From: Argyresthia goedartella
Lineage: Eukaryota; Arthropoda; Insecta; Lepidoptera; Argyresthiidae
Reading direction: 5' to 3'
Assembly (NCBI GenBank): GCA_949825045.1
Contig: OX463813.1
Location: forward strand, 2,976,001-3,040,000
Length of the DNA stretch: 64,000 bases
Position numbers and translations under genes: made by a program. The notes beneath the pieces were generated by a model, which searched no databases, was not told the origin of the DNA, and was given only the letters and a program-made list of their open reading frames with translations. Positions 43,174 through 54,058 of the stretch are shown here, in pieces. How positions within the stretch are numbered: position 1 is the stretch's first letter; every line of letters begins with the position of its first letter.

Positions 43174-43400
43174 TATAAATATTTATATACAGGCACATTA
43201 ATTGCTTCTGACCCTACACTAGGACACCCTGGGTCGGGGGAACCAGAAACAGCGACGTCACACACATATAAAGAAAGAAAGAAATAAAGAAAGAAATAAA
43301 TAAATAAACACATTTATTGCACAGAAAAAATAAACACACCTTACATAAATAAAAAAGACAAAAATACAACACAATGCGTTATTTGACTGCTACTCAAAAT
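43174..43400 (-). mobile_element. SINE B 3' part, AAAG/AAAT microsatellite and LINE tail
   Basis: 43174-43262 is the reverse SINE B body and 3' domain without a head. 43265-43312 is an (AAAG)n/(AAAT)n run. 43313-43400 on the minus strand ends TTTTTTCTGTGCAATAAATG, a LINE 3' terminus. Confidence 0.6.
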
Positions 43401-43620
43401 AGATACTATTAGGAACTGTGAAAACGGTTATTTGTTAACGAGTTCTATGAAATACTAGAAATGTGACGTCATAGTCAAATGCTATCTTTTTAACAAAAAA
43501 ATATGAACTTATAAAAATACAACGACAAGTTTGCTAAAATAGGGTCCAGCTTGAGACAACTTTCTAGATTTATTGGACTACCTTGTTAAATACAGAATCA
43601 CAACACGTAGGCGGTAGGGT

Positions 43621-43736
43621 CACGGTGTGTCTTTGACTGTCACGGTGTGTCTTTGACTGTCACGGTGTGTCTTTGACTGTCACGGTGTGTCTTTGACTGT
43701 CACGGTGTGTCTTTGACTGTTACGGTGTGTCTTTGG
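43621..43736. repeat. 20-bp tandem repeat, about six units
   Basis: Unit CACGGTGTGTCTTTGACTGT repeated head to tail; five units are identical, the sixth differs at its first base and breaks off at TTTGGCCCC. Confidence 0.97.
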
Positions 43737-43984
43737 CCCCAACCTCAGCATTATGCTCAGGGTGGGGGCCCTCAGCGCTGATATTCAGTTAGAGACATAT
43801 AAACACCTGTTCTTTTTTTTCAATCATCTCGATGGTTGGCATAAAGTAATCGTTTAAAGTATGGAATGTAAATCTGCTTGGTTTCGGGGGTTCCCCAAGG
43901 CTGGGTACTGGTACCCTCGCCTGAGTCAACAGTGGTGCTGCCAACGCATACCAAATGTGGGTTTATGAATGACTTTCCATTTCT

Positions 43985-44425
43985 TCGGGTCCCTTACCCG
44001 AAGGGTATTAAACAAGAACCTATTACGAAGCCTCCGCTGTCTGCCTTTCAGTCAGCGGGCTGCATCTCATAAACCGTAATAGATATATACATAATAGATG
44101 ACCTATGTGGCGCAGCGGTTGTGGATCTGCCTACCATGCGAGAGGTCTCGGGTTCGATCGCCGGATGGGGTTAAAGAAAAAAAAACAGGTCTAGGATGTT
44201 TATATGTGTGTGTCGTCGCTGTTTCTGGCGACAACGACACTGGGTATCCTAGTGTGGGGCCAGAAAAAATGTTTTTTTTTATATGTAAATGTTTATATTT
44301 ATATAATAGGTAGAGAGTTGAAATTTTTACAAAATTGCTGTTGTTTTTTGTTACCATCTTGTTTTTTGGTTTTTACCTTTTACTATGGTACGGAACCCTT
44401 TGTGTATGAGTCTGACGCGCATTTA
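43985..44425 (+). mobile_element. Family T element split by a SINE B
   Basis: Left part 43985-44097 has TTACCCGAAGGGT, ACCTATTACGAAGCCTCCGC and CATAAACCGTAATAG. The right part resumes at 44303 (GTAGAGAGTTGAAATTTTTA) and ends GGTACGGAACCC near 44397 followed by the GAGTCTGACGCGCA block. Confidence 0.75.
44098..44302 (+). mobile_element. SINE B inserted in family T, with 7-bp duplication
   Basis: A complete SINE B: TGTGGCGCAGCGGTTGTGG, GGTTCGATCGCC, A-run, GGTCTAGGATGTTTATATG and GTGTGGGGCCAGAAAA. ATAATAG precedes it (44091-44097) and follows it (44303-44309). The clear duplication fixes both ends of this SINE family. Confidence 0.9.
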
Positions 44426-44446
44426 GCTAGTTTAAAAAAATATAGC

Positions 44447-44585
44447 ATCACGCGTTTCACTGAGGGGTGGCAGAGCCATTATTTTACCCACTTTAAGCCA
44501 GTTATTTAAGGCTAGTATTTAATCGCACATCAAAAATACTGATTTGCACAGCAAAAAAGGATCAACAAAAAAACATATATTTCCC
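44447..44585 (+). repeat. Truncated family M joined to a family D end
   Basis: 44447-44508 is the first half of family M. At about 44512 it meets TAGTATTTAATCGCACATCA, the terminal repeat of family D, which is cut at about 44580. Confidence 0.6.
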
Positions 44586-44754
44586 GTTATTGAATACTCA
44601 ATTTTGTACGACATATGTCTATATGGAGATATCTTATATACTTATGATGCATGGGTGCATTCAGAAAAGTATAACTTTTTTTCCGAACGCACCTATTAAT
44701 CTTTGGCTAGTTCAGCAAAACCGACAAATCTTTCTATATATCCACAAAATAGAG

Positions 44755-44900
44755 TTCCGTGGTCTAGTGTATTTCACGCTTGCTTCTCACGCAGGGAGTG
44801 CAGGTTCGAATACCGGTGATGCCCATGTACCAAGAGAGAATTTATCTTAAATAGATAAGAAGGACATTCTAACGGTGATGGAAAACATCGTGAGAGGACG
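44755..44900 (+). mobile_element. SINE C, truncated copy, with a SINE B scrap after it
   Basis: The head TCCGTGGTCTAGTGTATTTC and GGTTCGAATACC are clear, but the body ends early near 44870. At 44930-44995 a reverse piece of the SINE B 3' domain follows (CCCCACACTAGGATACCC). Confidence 0.65.
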
Positions 44901-44995
44901 TGGCGCAAAATGGAGGATTGAATTGCAGCACATACATTGCTCCTAGCCCCACACTAGGATACCCTGAGGCATGACGTCACGCATATAAACAAAGA

Positions 44996-46028
44996 CTTCA
45001 AAAGTGGGCACAATTCCCAAGTAGAACAAAGCTGCATTATCTAATTCCACACAAGGTCCACATCGGTTGTTTAAGCACTTTTAACGACTTATTAGTGTTC
45101 ACTCGGACTGCAATAGATGCATAGGAAATATCAAGACCCAATATATTTTATTTTGAACTTTTTTCACGTATTTGTGGATATTATGAGAGCGCGTGAAAAT
45201 TTTGACCTAAAAATGTATGGTATTTCACAATGAAGTTACTTCCTGATACAATTTAACACATAATTGATATAACTCGAAGTTTTACTTAACTAAAATAAAC
45301 TTTATAATTTATCCACAAAATGGCAACCAAAACATCTTCAGTTATACGCACAATATTAGTTATTGTACTTCAACACTCTTGTACGGAGTAAAAATTAAAA
45401 ATGCGTTTTGCTGCACACCACAATTTCATTGATAATTTACTTTTAGCTTCAATAAAGCATTTATGATATCCACACTTATTCCAATTTTGCACAATTCAGT
45501 TGTACAGCAATGTGCCACGTAACTTGTACACACATTTGAGTTATATCAGCATTATATGCGCATATAATGCTGATACACAGCAATTTTTAGCAGCTAATGT
45601 GTCCAAGGTGTACTGTAAAAATGCTGTTACACAGAACTTTTGTGCTACTTGGGTTGTGCCTCTTCTACCCCGTGTGGGAAAATGTGTTTCCACAAAATAA
45701 CATGCCTCACAAGCAAATTGGTAAGGCCAAAGCCAATTACACTCCGATAACAAAGTTCACTTACATCATAAACTATCTGGCAACCACACCAACTCTCATA
45801 CCAACTTATAATATATTCGATGGAAAAACTTCTTGCATAAATATAGTAACAAGAGTGAAAGAATCGACTGAGCTCACTATATTTGCATATTTCGAAAAGT
45901 TTCCATTTAAACTCTTTGAATAGAGTTGCTGCTTGATCGGAAAGCTGAGAACGGTCTCTTGGAAAATTTATAGTTTCTTGATTATTCTTACAGGGCAGTA
46001 TTATGTAAGAAGAGTTAAATAAAATTTT
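44996..46028. other. No gene seen apart from a palindrome
   Basis: AT-rich with no supported coding frame; the 45544-45575 palindrome is listed separately. Confidence 0.4.
45544..45575. repeat. Perfect 32-bp palindrome
   Basis: TATCAGCATTATATGC is followed immediately by its exact reverse complement with no spacer. Weaker outer pairing (CTTGTACACACATT against AATGTGTCCAAG) surrounds it, so this may be the centre of a larger decayed foldback. Confidence 0.95.
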
Positions 46029-46130
46029 GGGTCCGTGTTACACTGTCGCCTGTGACGCAAGAGATGCGTTTTCGACCACCGGTGCTGATCATGCACCAAC
46101 GGTAACAGAAATCGTCGTGAGGAAACCTTC
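46029..46130 (+). mobile_element. SINE C-like head, degenerate
   Basis: GGGTCCGTGTTACACTGTCG, CAAGAGATGCGTTTTCGACC and CCGGTGCTGATCATGCACCAA follow the order of the SINE C head but with many changes. Confidence 0.45.
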
Positions 46131-46299
46131 TTATATTCATAGCTGCGGCGATGGGCTAGGCCTCTGTGAAGCAAAGTTCAGTAATGAATTATTGGATAAA
46201 CGCGAATTAATTGGGATATGGCAAAAGGCGTGACGCTTGGATTGCCTTTTCCCATATAAGGTAGCAGAGGTCCAGCAGTGCCCATGTCTAGCCAGTATT

Positions 46300-46480
46300 A
46301 GCCTGCCTAATAAGCGAGGGGTCCCAGGTTCGCCAGCTGGGGTTCAAGAAAGAATAAACTCCCAGGTCTTGGATGTTTATATGTGTGTAACGTCGCTGTT
46401 TCTGGGTCCCGCGACACAGGGTATCTTAGTGTGGGGCCAGAAGCAATGAATGTACCTATATGTTTATGTTTATGTTGTAT
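46300..46480 (+). mobile_element. SINE B, head damaged
   Basis: GTCCCAGGTTCG is a reduced B box. Then come CCCAGGTCTTGGATGTTTAT, TAACGTCGCTGTTTCTGGG and GTGTGGGGCCAGAAGCAATG, with a (TGTTTA)n-like tail. Confidence 0.7.
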
Positions 46481-46833
46481 TCAATACATATTACGCCGCA
46501 AACTTTACTTGGCACACGCGTGGAATGCGTTTTCCCTCCCTCTCGCTTGCACTTGCTTGTACCAAGAGGTGTGATCTTAAGACGTTGGATGTTGTGAAAT
46601 GCCCATCTTTAAAGACACTTTCTAAATCCAGAAAAAAATATTATGAAGAAATTTCTTTTCTTAAATTTTTGAAAACATCGTAATATGAATAGGAACATAA
46701 AAACTAAACTAAATACATAGATTTTTTTCTTCTAAACGGCCTCTAGGGATATATTAGGAGTTTTAACATGGTAGAAACGTCAAAAAATAGGTACTCAAAA
46801 TACCTTACATCCAAGTATTTGAACAACATAACA

Positions 46834-46950
46834 TAGCGTCACGCCTTTTCCCATACAGGGTGGCAGAGGCACAATTATGCTCACTTTAAACCAGTTATTC
46901 AATAATCCTTTTTGCGTGACAGGGGGCTGGCCCATCGCCGCAGCTATGGT
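46834..46950 (+). repeat. Family M short repeat, best copy
   Basis: ATAGCGTCACGCCTTTTCCC, AGGGTGGCAGAGGCACAATT, CCAGTTATTCAATAATCC, GCGTGACAGGGGGCTGGCCC and ATCGCCGCAGCTATGG in order. The block repeats in at least eight places in the window; its class is unknown. Confidence 0.7.
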
Positions 46951-47454
46951 TTCAGAAAAATAGATTAAAACACACATTTTCACACTTATATACCACAGCG
47001 AGTGACATAACAGCCATGTTATAGTGTGAGCTATTATGAACTGTATTGTTATATATTTGTGTCCAGAATTTCAACCATCGCGAATCAAGTCGAGAATTTT
47101 ACCGATACGAGAGCCTTATTCCTTATTATACACAAAATCAACACTGTACCTCAAAGGACAATATTTATTTTGGCCTCAGCCCAAAAAACCCTTGCCTGCG
47201 ATATCTCAAACCCATATTAACAGATCCCTACACGACCCTGCGAGGGTAAAACACCCTTTTACTTTTACTTCGGTGAAATTTAACTGCATCACCTAGGATA
47301 TAACTGATTTATCCTTTCAAATGGGATTGTGTGGTCGGAGATGATATACAAAGTTACAACAGTAAAATATACAAGGACTTAATATCTTATCTATCATCTT
47401 TCCTCATCAAAGTTCAATGTTTATTTATTTTCTGCATCTAAACATATACATGAA
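46951..47454. other. No gene seen
   Basis: Frames at 47026-47296 overlap in three phases without a family motif. Confidence 0.35.
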
Positions 47455-47700
47455 ATAGTAAACTGCACATCAAAATACTGATTCTAATAGCAAATATACT
47501 GATTATTACAGCAAATATAAGGGCAAAATGCTGCGGTAGCTTAGGTGAAGGGTAAAGAGGGTGAGCGAAGTGAAGCCCCCTTTATCCTTCGTATTAGGTT
47601 GAACATGTAAGAACAACAAAAAATACTTAAAACCTAAAAAGTGTTTTGCTGATCCATTTTGCTGTGAAAATTAGTATTTTTGATGTGCGATTACATACTA
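47455..47700 (+). mobile_element. Family D MITE, near-complete
   Basis: Left end AAACTGCACATCAAAATACTG, read with one indel, is paired by the right end TTAGTATTTTTGATGTGCGA. The core is CTGCGGTAGCTTAGGTGAAG and GTGAGCGAAGTGAAGCCCCC. Inner TTACAGCAAATAT is duplicated at the left. Confidence 0.7.
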
Positions 47701-47805
47701 GCCATATTTAAATACGTTTAGGAAACGAAATTTTTGCCGCTTCTCTATGTTGGACCATTTTGGTAGAAGAAGGCCGAAGAAGTTTTGAAGATCTCTTTAA
47801 AAAAA

Positions 47806-48196
47806 AGATCAATTGCGAGTCTAACTCGCGCACGAAGGGTTCCGTACCACCGCACAATAAGAGAATAGTTTTGATTTTACATAGCAAAATGTTGTTTACA
47901 AAGTTATTGGTGCGGCTACTTTCACACTCCATGTACGTAACCAGGTGCATTCATAATTTTGTAAGTGGTATTGAAATAATTGTTGCTGTATGGGAGCCGC
48001 CTTCAATATTTATTTTATTCTGTTTTTTTTGTATTTGTTGTTATAGCGGCAACAGAAATACTTCATCTGTGAAACTTAAATCTGTCTAATTCTCACGGTT
48101 CATGAGATACAGCCTGCTGACAGACGGACGGACGGACGGACGTGAAGCGGAGGCTTATAGGGTCCCGTTTCTCACTTCGGGTAGGAAACCCTAAAA
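47806..48196 (-). mobile_element. TIR element, family T, reverse copy
   Basis: GCGAGTCTAACTCGCGCACG and GGGTTCCGTACCACC at the left, CACTCCATGTACGTAACCAGG, GTTGTTATAGCGGCAACA, then GAC(GGAC)n and a degraded GTAGGAAACCCT end. A short minus frame inside it is incidental. Confidence 0.75.
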
Positions 48197-48733
48197 AGGC
48201 TGTGTGCTAGTACAAATATTACTCATTAATTATTATAAATAATATGCAGGAACAAATAAATCTCTTTCTAACTGACTTTTTAAAGGATACTCGATAACTT
48301 CATATTCCCATATAAATTTGCAGTCGCAATTACAATGTCTTTCAAAAAAATTGGGATAGATGTGAAGAGATACAGAATGGAGCTAAGCTAATTTCGTTTC
48401 TCATTCTCATTGTGCTATTTTTGCAAAAAGTCGACATTGCATTTAACTTCATATTGATTTTTCCCAATTTGTCCTACAATTAGGTACAGTCGAACAAGGT
48501 TTGATTGTTCTAAATGTCAACCATATCTCAATGCAGTAGAATCCAAAAATGGTAGAGCAGTTTCGTTTGAATGTACAATCTGTCCGTAGATCAATTACCT
48601 GGACGTTCGGCAAAGGTACGGTCAGCGGATCAAAACGAAATCATCATGGCCTTGCCATCTTTTCAAATGTTTATTAAAGCCGCTGTACATTTGTCCACAA
48701 GCGCTGTATCGCCTGGGACACAGTTTTTTTTTA
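48197..48733. other. No gene seen
   Basis: AT-rich with no recognised repeat or coding signal. Confidence 0.4.
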
Positions 48734-48983
48734 AATAATAATAAACACCTTGGACACTATTTACACACATCGATCTAGCCCTAAACTAGGATTCCCTGTA
48801 TCTTGGGTACTAAACAACGACACACATACTTATATAGATAAATATTATGCTTAGATAGATAAACAGCCATGACTAGGGTACAAACATTCGTTCTCATCAA
48901 ACAAATACCTGCCCCCACCGGGAATCGAAGCCGGGATCCTTGGCTTCGTAGGCAGGGTCACTGCCGACTCGGCCATTCGGGTG
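48734..48983 (-). mobile_element. SINE A, reverse copy
   Basis: Tail AATAATAATAAACACCTTGG, 3' domain, body and head complete; B-box region CGGGAATCGAAGCCGGG on the plus strand is changed. Confidence 0.88.
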
Positions 48984-49410
48984 GTAAAGTGCGTTAAGAA
49001 ACGCAGACTTGCTCAGCATCTGCATCACTCTCTCGACATCCTCAGCTTGGCCCCCAGGAACAAGCAAGTCGTGGAGAACTGGTTTTGTTTCAGGAACTGC
49101 CGCTTTTCAAGTTGAACTTCTCTTCCGCTTCATGGCATTCCAGATCCGTTGCGTCTCCTGCCAGCTTTGCCGTACCGAATCCTTCTTCGTTGCTACCATT
49201 GAGGTCTTCACCTATAACCATAGGCAAGGGACCGTTGGTCTGCGGGGGTATTTCATTTCCCTCCAGACTTCTGGGTGTCCTAAGGTACACCTGTCAAGCC
49301 ATCCTATCCGCCATCTGGGGACGCGTTCCCTAGGGGTTAGGCTCCCCCGAGAATCAATACAATATTGCTCTAATAAATTCGGTTTCATAGAGAAAGGTGG
49401 TTCAGAATGA
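48984..49410. other. Coding-like, GC-richer block, product unknown
   Basis: All strands hold open frames: plus 49009-49410 (133 codons) and 49085-49333, and minus 49290-49090 (66 codons, RTPRSLEGNEIPPQTNGPLP). Another minus phase gives PVLHDLLVPGGQAEDVERVM, then QMLSKSAFLNAL, up to the SINE A boundary. A plus acceptor-like GTTTTGTTTCAG (ending about 49092) and a CTAAGGTACAC donor-like site (about 49283) also exist. The composition suggests captured or TE-derived coding sequence; frame and strand cannot be decided. Confidence 0.3.
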
Positions 49411-51067
49411 GGTTCTCAAAATATTACTCCACCTTTCTATGTACCTATATATTACAATGTGAGAGCAAGAATGATTATAAATTAACGATGTTCCCGAGAC
49501 AGTTTTTTGATCTATGGCTTCAATAAAAATACCGAAAAGTTTGTGGACTTATTTCTTCCGTTTTATAAGATTTCCTGAAAAAATCACAAAGCGTATTGTC
49601 AAGATTTTAAATTGATGACTTGACATATCAAACACTGGACAAAAAAGCTAAAGAAAAAGTCTACAAGTCTTATTAATCACGCCATTGCTGACCGTCTTCC
49701 AAATACTAATTGCGAGCCGGTCTGAAGGCTTTCATGCCTTACATAGCACGATTTTGTTTCATTCTTAGCACAAGTTTTGTTTCTTTTAGAGCACCAGTTT
49801 CATTCGTTTTCTGGTCTAAGTGGAAAACTCAGCTATTTAAAGCTGTCTGCTATCTTGTCTTGTTCAACGCGGTGGAGCTGATTTGAATAAGCTGGTTTTT
49901 ATTCTATTTTACTTTGAGTGCCTGTTATGTTAAGTGACCGAACTATACGTCGACGAACTATTATAGGAAACGTTATGTATCATTCTACCGCACAGCACGA
50001 GGCGTGGTCCAACATTGCTATGTCGCTATCGTTATATATGCATTTTCTTGGGTTTAATAACTTAAAAAAACTATTTATACCCCAAATAGTAGACACACAC
50101 GAAACAAATATATGACCCCACCAAAATATCTAACCGCAGATCAGATATTATTTGCAAAACGTTTAATTTTCGTACACTATTTGCTGGAAGACAATAAACC
50201 ATGCAAGTATTAATCTAATACAATAAAACCAATGAAATTCTTAATATCTACCCATCAACCTAACAAAAATTAAAAACATACTTACGGAAGTACCTTCTTA
50301 TTCTTAAATATACCTAAACGGAGGATTAGTTGCTAAGAATAATGTCACGTAGGGCGAACCAATATACTTGCTAAAATATACTTGTCAAATAAGCATAAAA
50401 CTAACTAAACTTAAAGGGCCTTACCACAAAAAAATAAACTACTGTTCAACACTTGTTTAAAAACAAAAGTGCATGGGATTTAAGGTTTGTTTGAGGTTAA
50501 ACGCTGTTTAATATTTTTTGTGGTAACACGGAAAAAGCCTACCTAACTACTACCTATTGCGATTAAAACTAACAATAATAAATAAATGATAAAATCAAAT
50601 CAAATCTTGTTTAACACTTATTTGGAGGAAACAAAGTAATTAATATCCACATTAACACACCTACATTCTCAAATTTACTTACATAAATACCTGTACGTAT
50701 CAGTATTGAGGCAGCTATTAAAGCACACCTAAACTTAGGATGATAGCTCTCGACTTACAGGTTCTCACCTAGTTAGCTATGAAGAAGTCTGTTGATGTAA
50801 CAACATGATGTAATTATTTATAGGATATTCTTGGCTTCATAATAGTATGAACATACGGCCAGCAGAGTAGCGACAAGGTTAAGCTGATAAGTTTTGTGAA
50901 ATGCCCATCTTTGAAGGGTTTTTACTCCTTAAATAGTCACTTTCAAAATCCAGAAGAAATAAACGACAAGAAGCGATCCCTTTTCTTCAATCGTAGTGTT
51001 TAAAAACATTATAATGTGCGGGAACTGTTTAAAAATAAAATACAAAATAAATGTTTTTCTTCTAAAA
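49411..51067. other. No gene seen
   Basis: About 1.6 kb of AT-rich DNA without recognised elements; frame 49918-50115 has no motif. Confidence 0.4.
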
Positions 51068-51750
51068 CGTAGTACTGATACATAATGGAGGGCATTAAAA
51101 CTTGAGAGTGGGGTTATGAAACAAGCCGAAGGCGATTTTCAAAATAATATTACTCAAGAGTTTGAATGCCTAATTATGTAGAGTTACATACACTAGTTTG
51201 TCTACACACATATCATAAGCTCTCTTTGATGTGTTCAGGAACCGCATGTTCGACCGGCATTGTGGCATTGATCATTGCTCTGCATTTGTTTAGCTTGTTC
51301 AGTAGTACCAACTTCACAGACAAACTGTGGTCGGCACGCAGGCGCGCGTCAGCGTTCGAAGTTTGAATGTCATAATAAATATTTGTACAATATGGTCATA
51401 ATGTACAAATTTTCAGAAAAGAAATGCGTTTTTACCAAATAGTTTTACATTATGCTGGTCTTAACGTGCGGTTTTTAGACGTAGTAAAGAGGGTTTATGA
51501 CACGTGTGTAAATAAACTAGTTTATCTACACAAATATCATAAGCTCTCTTTGATGTCTTCAGGAACCGCATGTTCTGTTCGACCGCCATTGTTCAGTAGT
51601 ACCAACTTCACTAACAAACTAGGGGCGGTACGCAGGCGAGCGTCGGAGTTTGAAATTTGAATGTCATAAAATGTCGAAATACTGATTCATTATGGTCATA
51701 ATCGTATCAATATTCAGATAAGAAATGACTCTGGTACGCAGTAGAAGAAA
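51068..51750 (+). mobile_element. Two direct-tandem family K repeats
   Basis: Copy one (51197-51516) begins TTTGTCTACACACATATCA and ends GTGTGTAAATAAA. CTAG follows at 51517-51520, and copy two starts TTTATCTACACAAATATCA at 51521, running degraded to about 51750. CTAG also precedes copy one. The outer family flank (AATGGAGGGCATTAAAACTT) is at 51080-51195. Confidence 0.7.
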
Positions 51751-51995
51751 ATACGTTAAGCTTCACTAGTTTTTTAGCCTAATTCTTTTCAGACCACCTG
51801 TAAGCTGCGAGCTCAGCACAACAAGCCGAGCTTTTCAAACAAAATAGAGGAGGAGTAAATCCGTGGTCACACTGTAGACGTGACAGGCCGATACGTGCGA
51901 ACAAGCGGGCTTTTCCTGTAGAGTCCCCCCCCCCGCAGCTTAATATCCTTATTGCACGAGAATAATTCAAAAGCGAGATAAAAATAAACACAAAC

Positions 51996-52365
51996 GACGA
52001 CCCGAATGGCCGAATCGGCAGTGACCCTGCCTATGAAGCCACGGGTCTCGGGTTCGAGTCCCGGGGGGGGCAAATATTTGTTTGATGAGAACGGATGTTT
52101 GTACCCAGTCATGGTTGTTTATCTATCTAAGTATAATATTTGTCTATATAACTATGTGTATCGTTGTCTAGTACCCAAGATACAGGGAATCCTAGTTTGG
52201 GGCTAGATCAATCAAAATCAAAATCAAAAATCATTTATTTCCATAGGATGTTGTTACATCACTTAGATCCGTCATTACATTTTTGTGGGTGAGTTCACTA
52301 ACACAATGGCGGAATCTGTGTATAAATAGTGTCCAAGGTATAATTATTATTGTTATTATTATATT
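51996..52365 (+). mobile_element. SINE A with an inserted repeat tail
   Basis: The head (CCCGAATGGCCGAATCGGCA, GGTTCGAGTCC), body and 3' domain run to GGGGCTAGATCAAT at 52212. Sequence 52213-52317 is foreign, opening (CAAAATC)n and CATTTATTTCC: a reversed LINE-type tail. The SINE then resumes GTGTATAAATAGTGTCCAAG with an (ATT)n-like end. Confidence 0.85.
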
Positions 52366-52477
52366 ATAAATTAATAAAAATGTGTTATATACTATAGGGA
52401 TTATTTTTCGACAGTTTCGTAGGAGTCGTAATCTTTTATAATTTTGACAAAAACTGCCGGGTCTTCGGTTTATTTGT

Positions 52478-52745
52478 CTGTGACGTCGCTGTTTCTGGTT
52501 CCCACGACACAGGACATCCTAGTGTGGGGCCAGAAGTCCTACCCTAGTCATTGTTGGTTATCTATCTAAGTATAATATTTATCTATATAAGTACGTGTAT
52601 CGTTGCCTCGTACCCAAGATACAGGGAATCTTAGTTTGGGGCTAGATCAATGTGTGTAAATAGTGTCCAAGGTATTATTATCCAAGGTATTACAATGTAC
52701 AAAGGCGAGCTTATCTCTACTAGGAGATCTCTTCCAGCAAACCAA
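52478..52745 (+). mobile_element. SINE B/SINE A chimera, then LINE scrap
   Basis: 52478-52536 is SINE B (GTGACGTCGCTGTTTCTGG to GGGGCCAGAAG). Without a break, 52538 onward is the SINE A body from CCTACCCTAGTCATTG to GTCCAAGGTATTATTATCC, whose last TCCAAGGTATTA is repeated. 52695-52745 is a minus-strand LINE 3' UTR scrap (AAAGGCGAGCTTATCTCTA). Confidence 0.75.
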
Positions 52746-52849
52746 GTAACCCCCCTCTGAGTCCCCTCGATAACTCATAGCGGAATGCATGGAGTGATAC
52801 TCAATAAAGCAATAAATCGGCAAAAAATACCATACAATAAGTGGAAAGA

Positions 52850-52911
52850 GCTCCATGGTCAAGTGGATTCACGCTCGCTCCTCGCGCAGGAGATGCGGGT
52901 TCTACGGGATA
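52850..52911 (+). mobile_element. SINE C head fragment
   Basis: GAGCTCCATGGTCAAGTGG, CACGCTCGCTCCTCGCGCAG and GATGCGGGTTCTACGGG: the tRNA-like head only, cut where family D begins. Confidence 0.55.
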
Positions 52912-53730
52912 AATAATGGCTAATTTTTACAGCAAAAAATTATCAGCAAACATTTATTTTTATGTTTTAAATATTTTTGTTGTTCTTACATGTTCAACCT
53001 ATTACCTTTACCCTTCACCTAAGCTACCGCAGTATTTTGCCCTGATATTTGCTGTAAAAATCAGTGTATTTGCTTGCTTGAAATTGCCATTTGAGCAATT
53101 CAAAAACCATGTTAAAGCGACTTTGTCGAAAAAGCGATATTACAATGTTCAAGATTACTTAAATGACGGGACTGTATGGGGTTAATCTGGCTCAACACAG
53201 ACCTTGCTGTTAATAATTTTGTAATTATTTATTCCTGCTTATTAAATGATATTGTAATATTTGTATTAGTTAAACACAACCAATTTTAAAAGAGATCTAA
53301 AAATCAATCTGTGGGAGTTTCTACGCCCTTTTTCTTCCACAGTGGTCCAATGTAGAGAAGTGGCAAAAAATTACGATTGCTAAGTATATGTAAATATCTA
53401 CAGTAATAAAGACATTTGGAATGTGGAATTGGCTGTGCAAATCAGTATTATTGATGTGCAGTTTAATATTTCCCATAATTAAATTATTTTAACTACATTA
53501 TACAAGCTATCAAGCAAAATGGAGCTTCTCCCACAGTGGTCCAATGTAGAGAAGTGGCAAAAAATTACGATTGCTAAGTATATGTAAATATCTACAGTAA
53601 TAAAGACATTTGGAATATGGAATTTGCTGGGCAAATCAGTAATATTGATGTGCAGTTTTATATTTCCCATAAGTAATTTATCTTAACTACATTATACGAG
53701 CGGCTAGCCCCCCATCAAGCAAAATAGAGC
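52912..53730 (+). mobile_element. Family D MITE with LINE insertion and 191-bp duplication
   Basis: Reverse family D (52912-53080: TTTACAGCAAAAAATTATCA, CATGTTCAACCTA, CACCTAAGCTACCGCAGTAT). LINE 3' end 53082-53420 follows (LPFEQFKNHVKATLSKKRYY, NDGTVWG stop, 3' UTR). The family D terminal repeat reappears at about 53430-53470. The stretch from CTTCCACAGTGG (53334) to about 53524 is then duplicated in tandem (53525 to about 53730) with minor changes, so LINE tail and MITE end both appear twice. Confidence 0.75.
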
Positions 53731-53929
53731 ATTGCTTAACTGACTAAACGTGCATACTTGTCCTCTGTGTAGTAGCACTAGCTGATGCTGGAGGAAGCCA
53801 CCTTCCCGGTCACGTATCTCTCGTTAAGTCGCGGGGAAGTCGTCACCTCAAGAAGTTGTCAGCTCGCGCAATCCGGGTTCTTCACGAGTTTACCGGATTC
53901 GCGGGCAAAAGCATAGCCTCATACACCTC

Positions 53930-54058
53930 TGTGGTGATGTGGTCGAGGTTCTGCCGCCCAGGCGAGAGGTCCCGGTTTTTTTTATAATAATACCTTGGAC
54001 ACTTCTTTATTTACACACATTGATCTAGCCCCAAACTAGGATTAACTGTATCTTGGGT
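53930..54058. mobile_element. SINE B head scrap and truncated reverse SINE A tail
   Basis: 53930-53976 is a SINE B head ending at the B box (GGCGAGAGGTCCCGG). 53984-54058 is the tail and 3' domain of a reverse SINE A, cut at TATCTTGGGTAC where the next element starts. Confidence 0.6.

Noticed and set aside
45500..45923. Overlapping 66- and 108-codon plus frames
   Set aside because: No conserved motif, they overlap in different phases around a palindrome, and codon use looks random.
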